64,000 nucleotides of DNA, taken from NCBI GenBank assembly GCA_947456625.1, contig CANGQJ010000003.1, positions 124,001 to 188,000 on the forward strand, given 5' to 3'. The notes under the pieces are model-generated. The model saw only the letters and a program-made list of their open reading frames with translations. It ran no database searches and was not told the DNA's origin. This document shows positions 41,332-50,216 of the stretch, piece by piece; within the stretch, counting starts at the first letter, position 1, and every line of letters starts with the position of its first letter. The DNA is from Bacteroidota bacterium. GTDB taxonomy: Bacteria; Bacteroidota; Bacteroidia; Chitinophagales; Chitinophagaceae. The position numbers and the translations under genes are program-made.

Positions 41332-42381
41332 ATGTTACCTACAAAATCATTTGCTGCTATGTCAGCAACTACTCCTTTGGAAGCTTATTCATTTGACCGT
41401 CGTGCGGTTGGTAAAAAAGATGTTCAAATAGAAATTTTATACTGTGGTGTTTGCCATAGTGATTTACATCAGGCAAAAAACGAATGGGGCGGTTCCATAT
41501 ACCCAATGGTGCCAGGACATGAAATTGTTGGAAAAGTAATTAGTGTTGGAACCGGGGTGAGTAAGTTTAAAGTTGGCGACCTTGCTGGTGTTGGTGTAAT
41601 GGTTGATAGTTGCAAGCACTGTGCTAGTTGCAAACAGGATCAAGAAAACTATTGCGACGAGGGCATGACTGGCACTTACAATTCAAAAGAAAGAGACGGA
41701 TCTGGTATTACCATGGGAGGTTACTCCACTCAAATTGTGGTAGACGAACATTATGTATTTCATATTTCACCAAATTTAGATTTACCAGCAGTGGCTCCAC
41801 TATTATGCGCTGGTATTACTACTTATTCTCCATTGGTATTTGCAGGAGTTAAAAAAGGTATGAAAGTAGCTATTGTAGGACTAGGTGGTCTAGGGCATAT
41901 GGGTGTAAAATTTGCAGTTTCCTTTGGAGCTGAAGTAACCGTGATAAGTACTTCACCAAATAAAGAAGCCGATGCAAAAAAATTAGGCGCTACTCACTTT
42001 TTAATTAGCACCAACGAGGAGGATATGAAAAAGTATAATAATTATTTTGATGTCATACTAGATGCGATATCCGCTAACCATGACTATACACAATATTTAA
42101 ATTTACTTGCATTAAATGGTAAATTAATGGTAGTGGGTTTACCAACCGAATCACCCAAAGTTTTGCCATTTTCATTAATAGCAAATCGTCGTAGTATTAT
42201 TGGGTCATGTATTGGCGGAATGAAAGAAACACAAGAAATGTTAGACTACTGTGCTCAAAATAATATTGTTTCCGACATTGAAATAATTCCAATTCAAAAT
42301 ATTAACGAGGCCTATGACAGAATGTTAAAAGGCGATGTAAAATACCGTTTTGTAATAGACTTAGCTAGCTTGAAAAGCTAG
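41332..42381 (+). CDS. Zinc-dependent NAD(P) alcohol dehydrogenase (YahK/CAD type)
   Basis: This 349-residue medium-chain dehydrogenase has catalytic zinc residues in YCGVCHSDLH (about 37-46) and PGHEIVG (about 60-66). The structural zinc cysteines are in the block SCKHCASCKQDQENYC (about 93-108), and the nucleotide-binding loop is VGLGGLGHMGVKFA (about 182-195). The sequence around YSTQIVVDEHYVFHI resembles aldehyde reductases of the cinnamyl-alcohol dehydrogenase type, usually NADPH-linked. The likely role is reduction of aldehydes to alcohols for detoxification. The last 21 bp overlap the convergent DinB-like gene. Confidence 0.92.
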   Translation: MLPTKSFAAMSATTPLEAYSFDRRAVGKKDVQIEILYCGVCHSDLHQAKNEWGGSIYPMVPGHEIVGKVISVGTGVSKFKVGDLAGVGVMVDSCKHCASCKQDQENYCDEGMTGTYNSKERDGSGITMGGYSTQIVVDEHYVFHISPNLDLPAVAPLLCAGITTYSPLVFAGVKKGMKVAIVGLGGLGHMGVKFAVSFGAEVTVISTSPNKEADAKKLGATHFLISTNEEDMKKYNNYFDVILDAISANHDYTQYLNLLALNGKLMVVGLPTESPKVLPFSLIANRRSIIGSCIGGMKETQEMLDYCAQNNIVSDIEIIPIQNINEAYDRMLKGDVKYRFVIDLASLKS

Positions 42382-42828
42382 TATATCATTTATAATATGA
42401 ATATGGTGGCTGGTATGTATACCAAAAAACTTAAAAGTTTTTTGGATATTTAATTGGCCAAAAATGGGATGTGTAAAATAATTATTTTTATCACAGCTGG
42501 TTAATTTTTGTATTGCAGCTTTGGCATTTAAAATGCTTTGCTCTAAATGTTCCACACTTAAATTATCCTGTGGCATTACTACCTCGGGTGCATTAGCGCG
42601 TCCTCTTGGAAATTTGCCTGTAAAAAATACAAGTTGTTTTTTAAAACTAAAGCTGGGCTTATAATTGGCCGGATTGGATTTTAAAATAGTTTCTGAAATT
42701 TTTATAATTACAAGGCAACTATGCTCAATATGCCAAGCAACATTAGCTGCTGAAATTTCAATATGCAAACTATTTGCATTAGGAATTTCAGCAGCAAGAT
42801 TGTCTATTATTTTTATTAATTTTTGCAT
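42361..42828 (-). CDS. DinB-like (DUF1569-type) four-helix protein
   Basis: This 155-residue helical protein has metal-ligand histidines of the DinB superfamily: WHIEHS near residue 32-37 and TSHHIHIINDI near the C-terminus (about 139-149). The family includes thiol-dependent transferases and many uncharacterised members, and no reaction can be assigned. Its 3' end overlaps the convergent dehydrogenase gene by 21 bp. A perfect 7-bp stem-loop lies in that shared segment. The gene is followed upstream at 42843 by a CDGSH protein gene, 14 bp away in the same direction, so the two form a likely pair. Confidence 0.65.
   Translation of the reverse strand: MQKLIKIIDNLAAEIPNANSLHIEISAANVAWHIEHSCLVIIKISETILKSNPANYKPSFSFKKQLVFFTGKFPRGRANAPEVVMPQDNLSVEHLEQSILNAKAAIQKLTSCDKNNYFTHPIFGQLNIQKTFKFFGIHTSHHIHIINDILAFQAS
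42365..42381. terminator. Stem-loop in the overlapping ends of two convergent genes
   Basis: CTAGCTT-GAA-AAGCTAG is a perfect 7-bp stem with a 3-base loop, wholly inside the 21-bp overlap of the dehydrogenase and DinB-like genes. No T-run follows, so termination is only a possibility. Confidence 0.35.
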
Positions 42829-42842
42829 TTAATAAAATTTGC

Positions 42843-43067
42843 TTAGTTTGTTTTTTTAGGAGGCAGCGCAAATGCTTTTGCTTCGTGCTCAAATTGTCCA
42901 TTATGAGCACCATCACAAAATGGTTTGTTTTTGCTAAGGCCACAGCGACATAAACCAATTACTTCACGACCAGCTAAATCGTAACTGTTTCCTTCCCTGT
43001 CTACAATGGTAAAGTCACCCTCTACTTTTAATGACCCATTGTTGTTAATTGTAATTTTAGTTGACAT
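42843..43067 (-). CDS. CDGSH-type iron-sulfur protein (mitoNEET-like)
   Basis: The 74-residue protein has one CDGSH domain: CRCGLSKNKPFCDGAH (about 41-56), giving the three cysteines and one histidine that bind a 2Fe-2S cluster. An N-terminal beta segment (ITINNNGSLKVEGDFTIVD) precedes it. Such proteins are proposed to store or transfer iron-sulfur clusters or electrons, and the physiological partner is unknown. It is followed by the DinB-like gene in the same direction. Confidence 0.95.
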   Translation of the reverse strand: MSTKITINNNGSLKVEGDFTIVDREGNSYDLAGREVIGLCRCGLSKNKPFCDGAHNGQFEHEAKAFALPPKKTN

Positions 43068-43182
43068 ATTTTTATTATTATAAATTTGAAATTAATATAA
43101 ATTTTAATGAAAACAAATAAAAGCTTTTTAAGTTCATTTAATCCTATATAAATAAGTAAATTCACACTTAAATAAGACAATT

Positions 43183-43734
43183 ATGACTTTGCTTGAAATA
43201 AACTTTGGATTCATTCATTACCCTTACATTGAAATAATTATAAGAACAATTAGTGTTTATGTTTTTATGATTCTTGCCATAAGACTTTTCGGAAAAAAGG
43301 AACTAGCCCAATTGTCTGTAATTGACTTGGTTTTTATTTTATTAATAAGCAACTCGGTTCAAAATGCAATGGTAGGGCCAGATACTACCCTAAATGGTGG
43401 ACTAGTTGCTGCAGGGGCATTATTTTTAGTAAACTATACTTTGAAACAAGTTTTATATAGAAATAAAAGAATTAGCGAGATAATTCAAGGGGAGTCGTTG
43501 CTATTAATATACAATGGTGCAGCTAATATGGAAAATTGTAAAAAAGCCGAAATAACCATAGAAGAATTAGAAGCAGCCGTAAGAGAGCATGGTGCACGAG
43601 ATATTCAAAAGGTTGATTTAGCGATACTGGAAGTAGACGGTAATATTAGTGTAATTAGCAACGAATATCAAACCAGATCACATGTATCACATCCAAGAAA
43701 ACATAAATTCAAAGGACGTTTAAATCAAAGTTAA
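43183..43734 (+). CDS. YetF/DUF421-family membrane protein
   Basis: The 183-residue protein has three N-terminal membrane helices (about 15-35, 45-63 and 68-88), and then a soluble domain with ITIEELEAAVREHGARDIQKVDLAILEVDGNISVI (about 125-160). This is the DUF421 arrangement of YetF, whose function is unresolved. The helix sequence IRLFGKKELAQLSVIDLVFILLISNSVQNAMVG is highly typical. It is followed 71 bp later by the LTA-synthase-like gene, although a promoter-like TAATTTTG at 43782-43789 suggests that gene is transcribed separately. Confidence 0.88.
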   Translation: MTLLEINFGFIHYPYIEIIIRTISVYVFMILAIRLFGKKELAQLSVIDLVFILLISNSVQNAMVGPDTTLNGGLVAAGALFLVNYTLKQVLYRNKRISEIIQGESLLLIYNGAANMENCKKAEITIEELEAAVREHGARDIQKVDLAILEVDGNISVISNEYQTRSHVSHPRKHKFKGRLNQS

Positions 43735-43805
43735 ACTGGTTGTATTTAGTTTTATGTCAAATAAAAAATTATCCAAAACCTTAATTTTGAAGTACTTTTA
43801 AGGCT

Positions 43806-46235
43806 ATGCGTTCAAGACTTTTAATATTTGCTGATAAATATATTCGAATTCTATTATCGCTAGCTATTACTTTTTGCTTTATTAGAATTTATGATTACTT
43901 TTTAATTGCTCATAAATCTTTTATCAAGCATGCTTTTTTATACGAACTATTGGGATTAATTTACGACTGCTGGACCATTGCTATTTATGGCATTGTTATG
44001 GCTTTTCCTATATTGCTCATTTGGATGAGTAACCGAAGCATTGGGTTTATATTATTACATGTTTTTAATGCTTTATTAATTATTACTTATATTTCTTTAT
44101 TAATTGTTTTTTCAGAAAGAAATACACCTTTTGATCACGAAATTTATACACGTAGTTTTCAAGAATCCTGGGCCACATCTAAGCAAATGATGACAACAGG
44201 CTTTTTGGTACTATTGCCTTTTATTGTATACGTTGTCTTGTATTTAGTGCTATTTAATAAAGTTTGTAACAAATTTAGTTTTAGTAAAAGACATTTAATT
44301 GTTGGTTACGTAGTACTAAGTATTTCATTTATATTTATTGGCTATGCAAATCCCAATGAGGATAATTTTGATGAAGAAAAAGCATACTACTTTACAGCAA
44401 ATAAATTTTCGTATTGGTTAAATGACACCTATTTATACTTTAAAAATATAAATAGATTCAATTCAGATAAATTAAGTCCCATACAATTAAAACAAGAAAT
44501 TGATTTTTACCAAACTAATCAAGGATTTGAATTTACCAGCAAGGAGTTTCCATTATTGAGAAAAAACCAAAACAAGGATGTACTAGGTCCTTTTTTTAAT
44601 TTAAATCCAAGCACCCCGCCTAATATTGTAATTATAGTTGTAGAAGGCCTTTCTAGAGACTTTAGTGGTGCCAATGCATACGCAGGAAGCTTTACACCAT
44701 TTTTAGACAACTTATCTAAACGTAGTTTGGTTTGGGATAATTTTTTAAGTACCGCTCCTGGTACTTTTGCTGCACACCCTGCCATTTCTGGTTCACTGCC
44801 TTATGGTAAAAGAGGTTTTTCAGTAATCAATGTGATGCCCGACCATTTATCTCTAATTAAAATTTTAAGATCCAATGGCTACCACTCAAAATTTTTAATT
44901 GGCTTTAACCCAGACTTTGATAACATGGGTGGCTACATGCGTTTACAAGGGACGGATATGATTTTGTTGGATTACCCTGCTAAATATAAAATGATGGGTA
45001 TTGGTGCCGAGGGTTGGTCCATGGGATATCCCGACGACGCACTTTTTAACAGAAGTTTTGAAGTGATGGATTCTTTAAAACAACAACCTTTTTTAAATAT
45101 TTATCATACGGGTACTACCCATATGCCTTATTTGTTTGCACAACAAGCAGCGTATGGGGAAAAATTTGATAAAAAAATGGATGGCATTCCTAATAATAAC
45201 CCAATTAAAAAAACATTAAAAGAAACAAAGCAAGTTTTAGTTACTTATATGTTCTCCGATGATTGCTTAAAAGATTTTTTCAAAAAATACAGCAAGAGAA
45301 GTGAATATAATAATACTATATTTTTTATCATGGGAGATCATCATATTGGCTCATTTCCATCTACCAATGGGCTAGATGATTATCATGTACCGCTAATTGT
45401 ATACTCGCCCATGTTAAAACAACCAAAAAAGTTTTATAGCATTAATACACATAATAGTATTGGGCCTACAATTACTAATTTGGTTTTAGCAAACTATCCA
45501 AAATTAAAGCAAGTTCCAGAGGAAGTGCATTGGCTGACAGACGTTATGGATACAGCAACTAAATTTAGGAATATTCACGCAATGCCATTTATGGAGTGGA
45601 GTAGAGAAATATCAGATTATATATACAAGGACTACTATTTATCGGGGAAGCAACTTTATAAAATTGATTCTAATTTAGGCATTACCAAAATTAAAAACGA
45701 CACACTAAAAAAACATGTCACAAAAATGCTTAATAATTTTAAGCTTATTAATGACTATGTAACAACAAAAAATAAAATTTATCCAGCTTATAAATCCATT
45801 GCTACCATGCAAAAGGATTTAATATTAGATTATAAAAATCCTGGTTTTCAAACCATTAACACAAATAGTTCTGATACATCATTAATGCCACAGATTAAAG
45901 TACCATTGGCATATAAGTTTTTGTACGTATCATTAAACGCGGATATAAACTTAATGCTTCCTGGTTTAGAGGACCAACCTGCATTTAGATTAGCCCTCAT
46001 TGATACCACCAAAGGGAATAGAAATTTTGTATTTTGGACCAATCATAATATTGTGCAAATGGCAAAAGGAGATTATATAGAAAAGCAGTGGAACAATGTC
46101 TCAGTCACTGACATGATGACATTAGATAGTTATAAAAAATATAAAAATTTAGTATTTGATTTATCTTTTTATAATAACCGTGCCAATTATCTTCAAATGA
46201 AAAATTTGAATTTAAAAATATATGGCGTTAAGTAA
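43806..46235 (+). CDS. LTA-synthase-like phosphoglycerol/phosphoethanolamine transferase family protein
   Basis: This 809-residue protein has five N-terminal membrane helices (about 12-32, 45-75, 78-103, 130-153 and 163-180), then a periplasmic sulfatase/alkaline-phosphatase-fold domain from about residue 270. The catalytic pattern is VEGLSRDF with Glu280, nucleophile Thr320 in APGTFAAHPA, and GDHHIGSFP near 513, which supplies metal ligands. The fold and helix count match LtaS and related phosphoglycerol or lipid-head-group transferases. Gram-negative members modify glycans or lipids with phosphoglycerol or phosphoethanolamine. A C-terminal 150-residue extension of unknown role follows. A terminator sits inside the end of the convergent GH32 gene. 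Confidence 0.82.
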   Translation: MRSRLLIFADKYIRILLSLAITFCFIRIYDYFLIAHKSFIKHAFLYELLGLIYDCWTIAIYGIVMAFPILLIWMSNRSIGFILLHVFNALLIITYISLLIVFSERNTPFDHEIYTRSFQESWATSKQMMTTGFLVLLPFIVYVVLYLVLFNKVCNKFSFSKRHLIVGYVVLSISFIFIGYANPNEDNFDEEKAYYFTANKFSYWLNDTYLYFKNINRFNSDKLSPIQLKQEIDFYQTNQGFEFTSKEFPLLRKNQNKDVLGPFFNLNPSTPPNIVIIVVEGLSRDFSGANAYAGSFTPFLDNLSKRSLVWDNFLSTAPGTFAAHPAISGSLPYGKRGFSVINVMPDHLSLIKILRSNGYHSKFLIGFNPDFDNMGGYMRLQGTDMILLDYPAKYKMMGIGAEGWSMGYPDDALFNRSFEVMDSLKQQPFLNIYHTGTTHMPYLFAQQAAYGEKFDKKMDGIPNNNPIKKTLKETKQVLVTYMFSDDCLKDFFKKYSKRSEYNNTIFFIMGDHHIGSFPSTNGLDDYHVPLIVYSPMLKQPKKFYSINTHNSIGPTITNLVLANYPKLKQVPEEVHWLTDVMDTATKFRNIHAMPFMEWSREISDYIYKDYYLSGKQLYKIDSNLGITKIKNDTLKKHVTKMLNNFKLINDYVTTKNKIYPAYKSIATMQKDLILDYKNPGFQTINTNSSDTSLMPQIKVPLAYKFLYVSLNADINLMLPGLEDQPAFRLALIDTTKGNRNFVFWTNHNIVQMAKGDYIEKQWNNVSVTDMMTLDSYKKYKNLVFDLSFYNNRANYLQMKNLNLKIYGVK

Positions 46236-46237
46236 TG

Positions 46238-47731
46238 TTATTTGCTTTTAATCTTACTTAAAAGCAAATTTTCTTTGCCCATTTTTAAGCCTTTTATTTT
46301 TATTGTATTTAATGTTTTATTTGGGAAAAATATATCGGTCATCACAGTAAATCCATTGTCTGCAAATAATTCAATAGAGGTTTTATCAATTATAACTTCC
46401 AAATTAATTTGTTTACTTTCTGAAATACGTGGTGCAATATGTTTTGCTGCAAATTCAGAATTAAAATTATGTTCACCAGCATTTGTTCTGTCAATATAAT
46501 ATTTACCTTGTTTTTGATCGTATCCAAAGCAAATACTTTCTCCTAAATCATTTGAAAGTGTAACTGAAAATTCTTTTAAATCTAAATTAGTAATATTTAA
46601 CTTGTAAGGACTTTGTGCATTTACTTTACCGTCTTTAATTTTTTGTGCATTTTCAAATGCCAATTCTTTAACAGGCATGGATTTTAAATAAAATTCGTTA
46701 TTTATTGTTCCTAAACTTAAATCTCTTGCAATAGTAGTAGCACTTCTCCAATTTTGAGTTGGTACTTGTTGAGCATAAATCCAGTTACTCATCCATCCCA
46801 TGGAAATTTTTCTTTCCCCTGTACCAAACCAAGTTACACCTGCATAATTATCAGCACCATAGTCCACCCATTTTGTTTTACTAGAATTTGGTTTAAAAAA
46901 ATGACCATCAAAATTTCCGATAAAATACTGTGTTGCCGATCCTTTGTTTGGGCCACCTGGATTAATGCTTGATGTAAGCACCCAATAAATTGAATTGTTA
47001 TATTTTAAAGAAAATAAATCTGGGCATTCCCAAACACCATCATGGCTTCCTAATTCCACTCCAAAGTCTGATTCCTTATTCCAGTCCTTTAAATTGGAAG
47101 AGCTATAAAAAGAGACCTTGTTTTTAACCGCTAGGGTCATGATCCATTTTTTAGTACCCTCATGCCACATTACTTTTGGATCTCTAAAGTCTTTAATGCC
47201 AGGATTTTTAATAACTGGATTCCCATTGTACATTTTCCAGGTTTCACCATTGTCATTACTAAAAGCAATGCTTTGGTTTTGAAAATCAATGGTACCGTTT
47301 TTCTCCCCTTCCATATTGTGTTGTGTAAAAATAGCTACAATGGGTCCTTTTCCATTGACGCCCAAACCTGAACTATTTTTTTCATCCATAACGGCGCTAC
47401 CCGAAAATATCAAACCTAAACTATCGGGGTAAATGGCTATAGGCCTATGTTCCCAATGTATTAAATCCCTACTAGTTGCATGACCCCAATGCATAGGACC
47501 CCATACTGTTTCATCCGGATAATGTTGATAATATAAATGATAAATGCCATCCTTTAAAAACATACCATTAGGGTCATTCATCCAACCTTTCTTAGGTGTG
47601 AAATGAATATAAGGCCTATACAATGCTTCGTTTTTTTCTACAGTTTGTTTTGAACTATTTTGTGCATGTACAAGAAAAGAAAATAAAATAGCAAAAAATG
47701 TGAAACTAAATTTTTTATTAAAATAATACAT
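46238..47731 (-). CDS. GH32-family beta-fructosidase (levanase/invertase type), secreted
   Basis: This 497-residue protein is read from the ATG at 47731. The frame is open to 47788 but that would overlap the arginase gene, and the 47731 start gives a proper signal peptide. GH32 landmarks are WMNDPNGMFLKDG (about 46-58, nucleophile Asp), WGPMHWGHATS, SGSAVMD, the FRDPKV motif near 185 (transition-state stabiliser) and the acid/base Glu in ECPDLF near 235. A beta-sandwich follows from about residue 350. It cleaves fructose from sucrose, inulin or levan outside the cytoplasm. No sus genes are beside it. It lies 37 bp after the arginase gene. Confidence 0.92.
   Translation of the reverse strand: MYYFNKKFSFTFFAILFSFLVHAQNSSKQTVEKNEALYRPYIHFTPKKGWMNDPNGMFLKDGIYHLYYQHYPDETVWGPMHWGHATSRDLIHWEHRPIAIYPDSLGLIFSGSAVMDEKNSSGLGVNGKGPIVAIFTQHNMEGEKNGTIDFQNQSIAFSNDNGETWKMYNGNPVIKNPGIKDFRDPKVMWHEGTKKWIMTLAVKNKVSFYSSSNLKDWNKESDFGVELGSHDGVWECPDLFSLKYNNSIYWVLTSSINPGGPNKGSATQYFIGNFDGHFFKPNSSKTKWVDYGADNYAGVTWFGTGERKISMGWMSNWIYAQQVPTQNWRSATTIARDLSLGTINNEFYLKSMPVKELAFENAQKIKDGKVNAQSPYKLNITNLDLKEFSVTLSNDLGESICFGYDQKQGKYYIDRTNAGEHNFNSEFAAKHIAPRISESKQINLEVIIDKTSIELFADNGFTVMTDIFFPNKTLNTIKIKGLKMGKENLLLSKIKSK
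46241..46268 (+). terminator. Terminator hairpin inside the 3' end of the GH32 gene
   Basis: TTTGCTTTTAA and TTAAAAGCAAA pair perfectly (11 bp, loop of 6), followed on the plus strand by TTTTCTTT. It lies just after the LTA-synthase-like gene but within the last codons of the convergent GH32 gene. Confidence 0.6.
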
Positions 47732-47768
47732 AGATTTTATACTTAAAATTAATTTTTGAAAATAGAGG

Positions 47769-48713
47769 TTAAATATTTTGTGAAACATGATCTAAAACTT
47801 GAAATGCGGTTTCGGCCATTTTATTTCCTTTGTTATCAAGCAATGGGTTTATTTCTGTAAACTCAATACAACATACTTTTTGAGTTGTCAATAATACATC
47901 AAAAATTTGCATAATTTCCTGAGGTAATAACCCATGTGGCACTGGGGTTCCAGTTCCATAAGAAATATTATCACAGTCCATTGAGTCCACGTCAAAAGAA
48001 ATATATATATGATCGCAGTTTAAAAGCTTGCCTATTGCTTCTTTAACACAAATATCCAATCCTCGATATCTAAGTTCTGCAACTTTTATTAAACGGATAT
48101 TATTTTTTTCAATTGCATATTTTTCGGCATCCTCAAAATCACGTACCCCAAAATAAATTAAATACTCCGGTTTTAGTTTAGGCCCATGAATGCCAATATT
48201 TTTTAAATTTTCCCAATGTGATTTCGTAATAATTCCTGGTTCATTAATTTGACAATCTAAATTATCAATTCCTAAAGCTGCTGCTAATGGCATACCATGA
48301 ATATTACCCGAAGGAGAAGTATACGGAGAATGGAGATCAGCATGCGCATCAATCCAGATTACCCCTAAAGTATTGTTGGGATATGCTGCTTTAATTCCAC
48401 TAATAGTTCCTAGTGCAGAGGAGTGATCGCCTGATAAAACAATTGGGAAAAAACCTTGAGTTAAATTATCACTTACTGCATTTGCAACTCTTTGGCATTG
48501 CTCCACAACATGTTCAATTCGTTTTGCAAATGTATTTGTGTTTTTATTATAAATAGTTTCATTATGCGTTTCCACATCCTGAAATAAATGTCTATTAAAA
48601 TAATCGTTGTTTTGATTTATTGCAGCAATTTCAATGGCATCAATGCCCATATCAGACCCGCGCGTCCCGGCGCCAATATCGGATCTGTTTTTAATAATCT
48701 TAATGGTTGGCAT
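47769..48713 (-). CDS. rocF: Arginase-family ureohydrolase
   Basis: The 314-residue protein has the binuclear manganese site of ureohydrolases: GDHSSALGT (about 95-103), WIDAHADLHSP (about 120-130) and SFDVDSMD (about 218-225). The SPSGNIHGMPLA loop (about 132-143) matches arginase rather than agmatinase. It would split arginine into ornithine and urea. The gene name is given on the basis of this loop and overall length. It stands alone, 139 bp from the methyltransferase gene, and is followed by the fructosidase gene. The permease and amidinotransferase at 26.8-29.0 kb may belong to the same arginine metabolism. Confidence 0.9.
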   Translation of the reverse strand: MPTIKIIKNRSDIGAGTRGSDMGIDAIEIAAINQNNDYFNRHLFQDVETHNETIYNKNTNTFAKRIEHVVEQCQRVANAVSDNLTQGFFPIVLSGDHSSALGTISGIKAAYPNNTLGVIWIDAHADLHSPYTSPSGNIHGMPLAAALGIDNLDCQINEPGIITKSHWENLKNIGIHGPKLKPEYLIYFGVRDFEDAEKYAIEKNNIRLIKVAELRYRGLDICVKEAIGKLLNCDHIYISFDVDSMDCDNISYGTGTPVPHGLLPQEIMQIFDVLLTTQKVCCIEFTEINPLLDNKGNKMAETAFQVLDHVSQNI

Positions 48714-48852
48714 GCGTTTTATAATTGGACAACCTAAATATACTATAGTTGAAGCAGCAAATATTTACCTTTTTGGAAAGAAAAATATTTTTAAGGTGTA
48801 TTCAAAATATATATTTAGAAGCAGTGATGCAATGTATGAATGCTTTTGCCTC

Positions 48853-49482
48853 TTATGCTATTTTTTGAAAAAGTAAAGTAAGTAATCGGGGGATATTAGT
48901 TTTATCATTATCGTCAAAATATTCTTTTATGACAACTATTTTGAATCCATATTGGGAAGCGGTATTTGTAAAGTCTGAAACATGATGAGTGAAACAATCT
49001 AATAATTGTTCCCCGTTTCCAATATCAAATCTTGCCTTAGAACCTGCATATTGTTTAAACGGATGTAGTTCGCTAATATATACATACCCATTTTCTTTTA
49101 CCGCCAAATTAAGTTTTTCAAAAATGGGTGCAAGGTTTTCAATATGCTCTAACACTAAACTAAATGTTGCTAAATCGTATTGTAGTGTATAAAAATTCCA
49201 ATCTTCAAGTATGTCGGCAATTACAAAATGTACATTGGGTGTTTGCACTTTTAACTTTGCCTTTTCAATCATTTCTGGCGTTAAATCTACGGCAGTAATA
49301 TGTTGCGCTTTACTAGCCAAACAAACCGTGTTTTTACCTGTGCCACATCCTATTTCCAAACAAGTATTAAATGGAATATTGTTTAAAGTTTCAATAACAG
49401 AAACAGCCTCCAAATCACGGGTCTTATTCTCATTGGTATCATACACTTGGGACCAATACTTATATGCAGACTGTATATTCAT
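48853..49482 (-). CDS. Class I SAM-dependent methyltransferase
   Basis: The 209-residue protein has the Rossmann SAM-binding motif I CLEIGCGTGKNTVCLA (about 40-55), an acidic motif II in ITAVDLTPEMIEKAK and motif FVIADILEDWNF (near 85). LATFSLVLEHIENLAPIFEKL fits motif IV. The substrate could be a small molecule or a quinone-type acceptor, and nothing in the neighbourhood narrows it. The gene ends 139 bp before the arginase start. Those 139 bp are AT-rich with no clear element. Confidence 0.88.
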   Translation of the reverse strand: MNIQSAYKYWSQVYDTNENKTRDLEAVSVIETLNNIPFNTCLEIGCGTGKNTVCLASKAQHITAVDLTPEMIEKAKLKVQTPNVHFVIADILEDWNFYTLQYDLATFSLVLEHIENLAPIFEKLNLAVKENGYVYISELHPFKQYAGSKARFDIGNGEQLLDCFTHHVSDFTNTASQYGFKIVVIKEYFDDNDKTNIPRLLTLLFQKIA

Positions 49483-49523
49483 ACATTAAATTGTGGTTCA
49501 AATATCGGATTTCTTTGACAATA

Positions 49524-49552
49524 AAAAACCACCTGTTTTGCAGATGGTTTTT
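49524..49552 (-). terminator. Rho-independent terminator after the PhnA-type gene
   Basis: AAAACCAcCTG and CAGaTGGTTTT form an imperfect stem around TTTTG, with A-tracts and T-tracts on the two sides. It lies between the end of the PhnA-type gene (49573) and the methyltransferase start. Confidence 0.65.
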
Positions 49553-49572
49553 GAAAAATATAATGAAGAAAT

Positions 49573-50139
49573 TTATACTGACTTCTTTACAAATTTGGTC
49601 AAAATCACAATGGTGTCTCCATTCACTTTCCCTTCTATTTGTTCTGCATTATCTGGCACCAATCTAATTTTTCTAACCATTGTTCCTTTTGGCGCCATAA
49701 AATTAGCACCCTTTACATTTAATTGTTGGGTTAATACAATACTGTCCCCATTTTCTAGTAAAGTACCATTACTATCTACATGCTTTGCAGATACCTGATA
49801 AGCCGACTCCGCCCAAGTAACAACCGTCTCATCTAATTCTACTGAAGTTAAAATTTCGTTGGCCCATTCTTGGTCTTTTACGCCATACAAAATTCTATAA
49901 CTCAATGCTTGCACACTTGGTTCTGTGTTCCAAATACTTCCCGCCAAACACTGCCAATGACTTTCTGCATCGGCACCTTCTAAAATTGACAAACACTGAT
50001 CACATAAAGCAACCTCGTTTTCGATTACATCACTATTTTTTGGACTTACTGCATAAGCACAGGTAGCTTCGTTGGTTGCACATAATTCACATAAGCCTTG
50101 GGCCCTGTCTTTTAAAGTATTAGAAAGTCTTGATTTCAT
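49573..50139 (-). CDS. PhnA/YjdM-type zinc-ribbon protein
   Basis: The protein is 188 residues from the ATG at 50139. The longer frame begins at a TTG. The N-terminus has a zinc-ribbon-like set of cysteines: CELC (about 17-20) and CDQC (about 50-53). The C-terminal half is the PhnA domain, with DSNGTLLENGDSIVLTQQLNVKG, KGTMVRKIRLV and EGKVNGDTIVILTKFVKK (about 120-188). Despite the PhnA name, members are not shown to act in phosphonate breakdown in most bacteria, and no phn genes are here. The gene stands alone, with a terminator downstream. Confidence 0.9.
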   Translation of the reverse strand: MKSRLSNTLKDRAQGLCELCATNEATCAYAVSPKNSDVIENEVALCDQCLSILEGADAESHWQCLAGSIWNTEPSVQALSYRILYGVKDQEWANEILTSVELDETVVTWAESAYQVSAKHVDSNGTLLENGDSIVLTQQLNVKGANFMAPKGTMVRKIRLVPDNAEQIEGKVNGDTIVILTKFVKKSV

Positions 50140-50216
50140 AGTTTGTAAAATAAATTTATTCAATATTGGAATTCTGCAAATTTACGTTTTATTAACCGTT
50201 ATAAAAAACACATCAA

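Noticed and set aside
48634-48876. Plus-strand open frame across the 139-bp gap between arginase and methyltransferase genes
   Set aside because: Most of its length is antisense to arginase. No family, no start signal and no promoter were evident.
49493-49798. Plus-strand open frame over the PhnA-type gene
   Set aside because: It is a shadow frame of a clearly conserved gene on the other strand.
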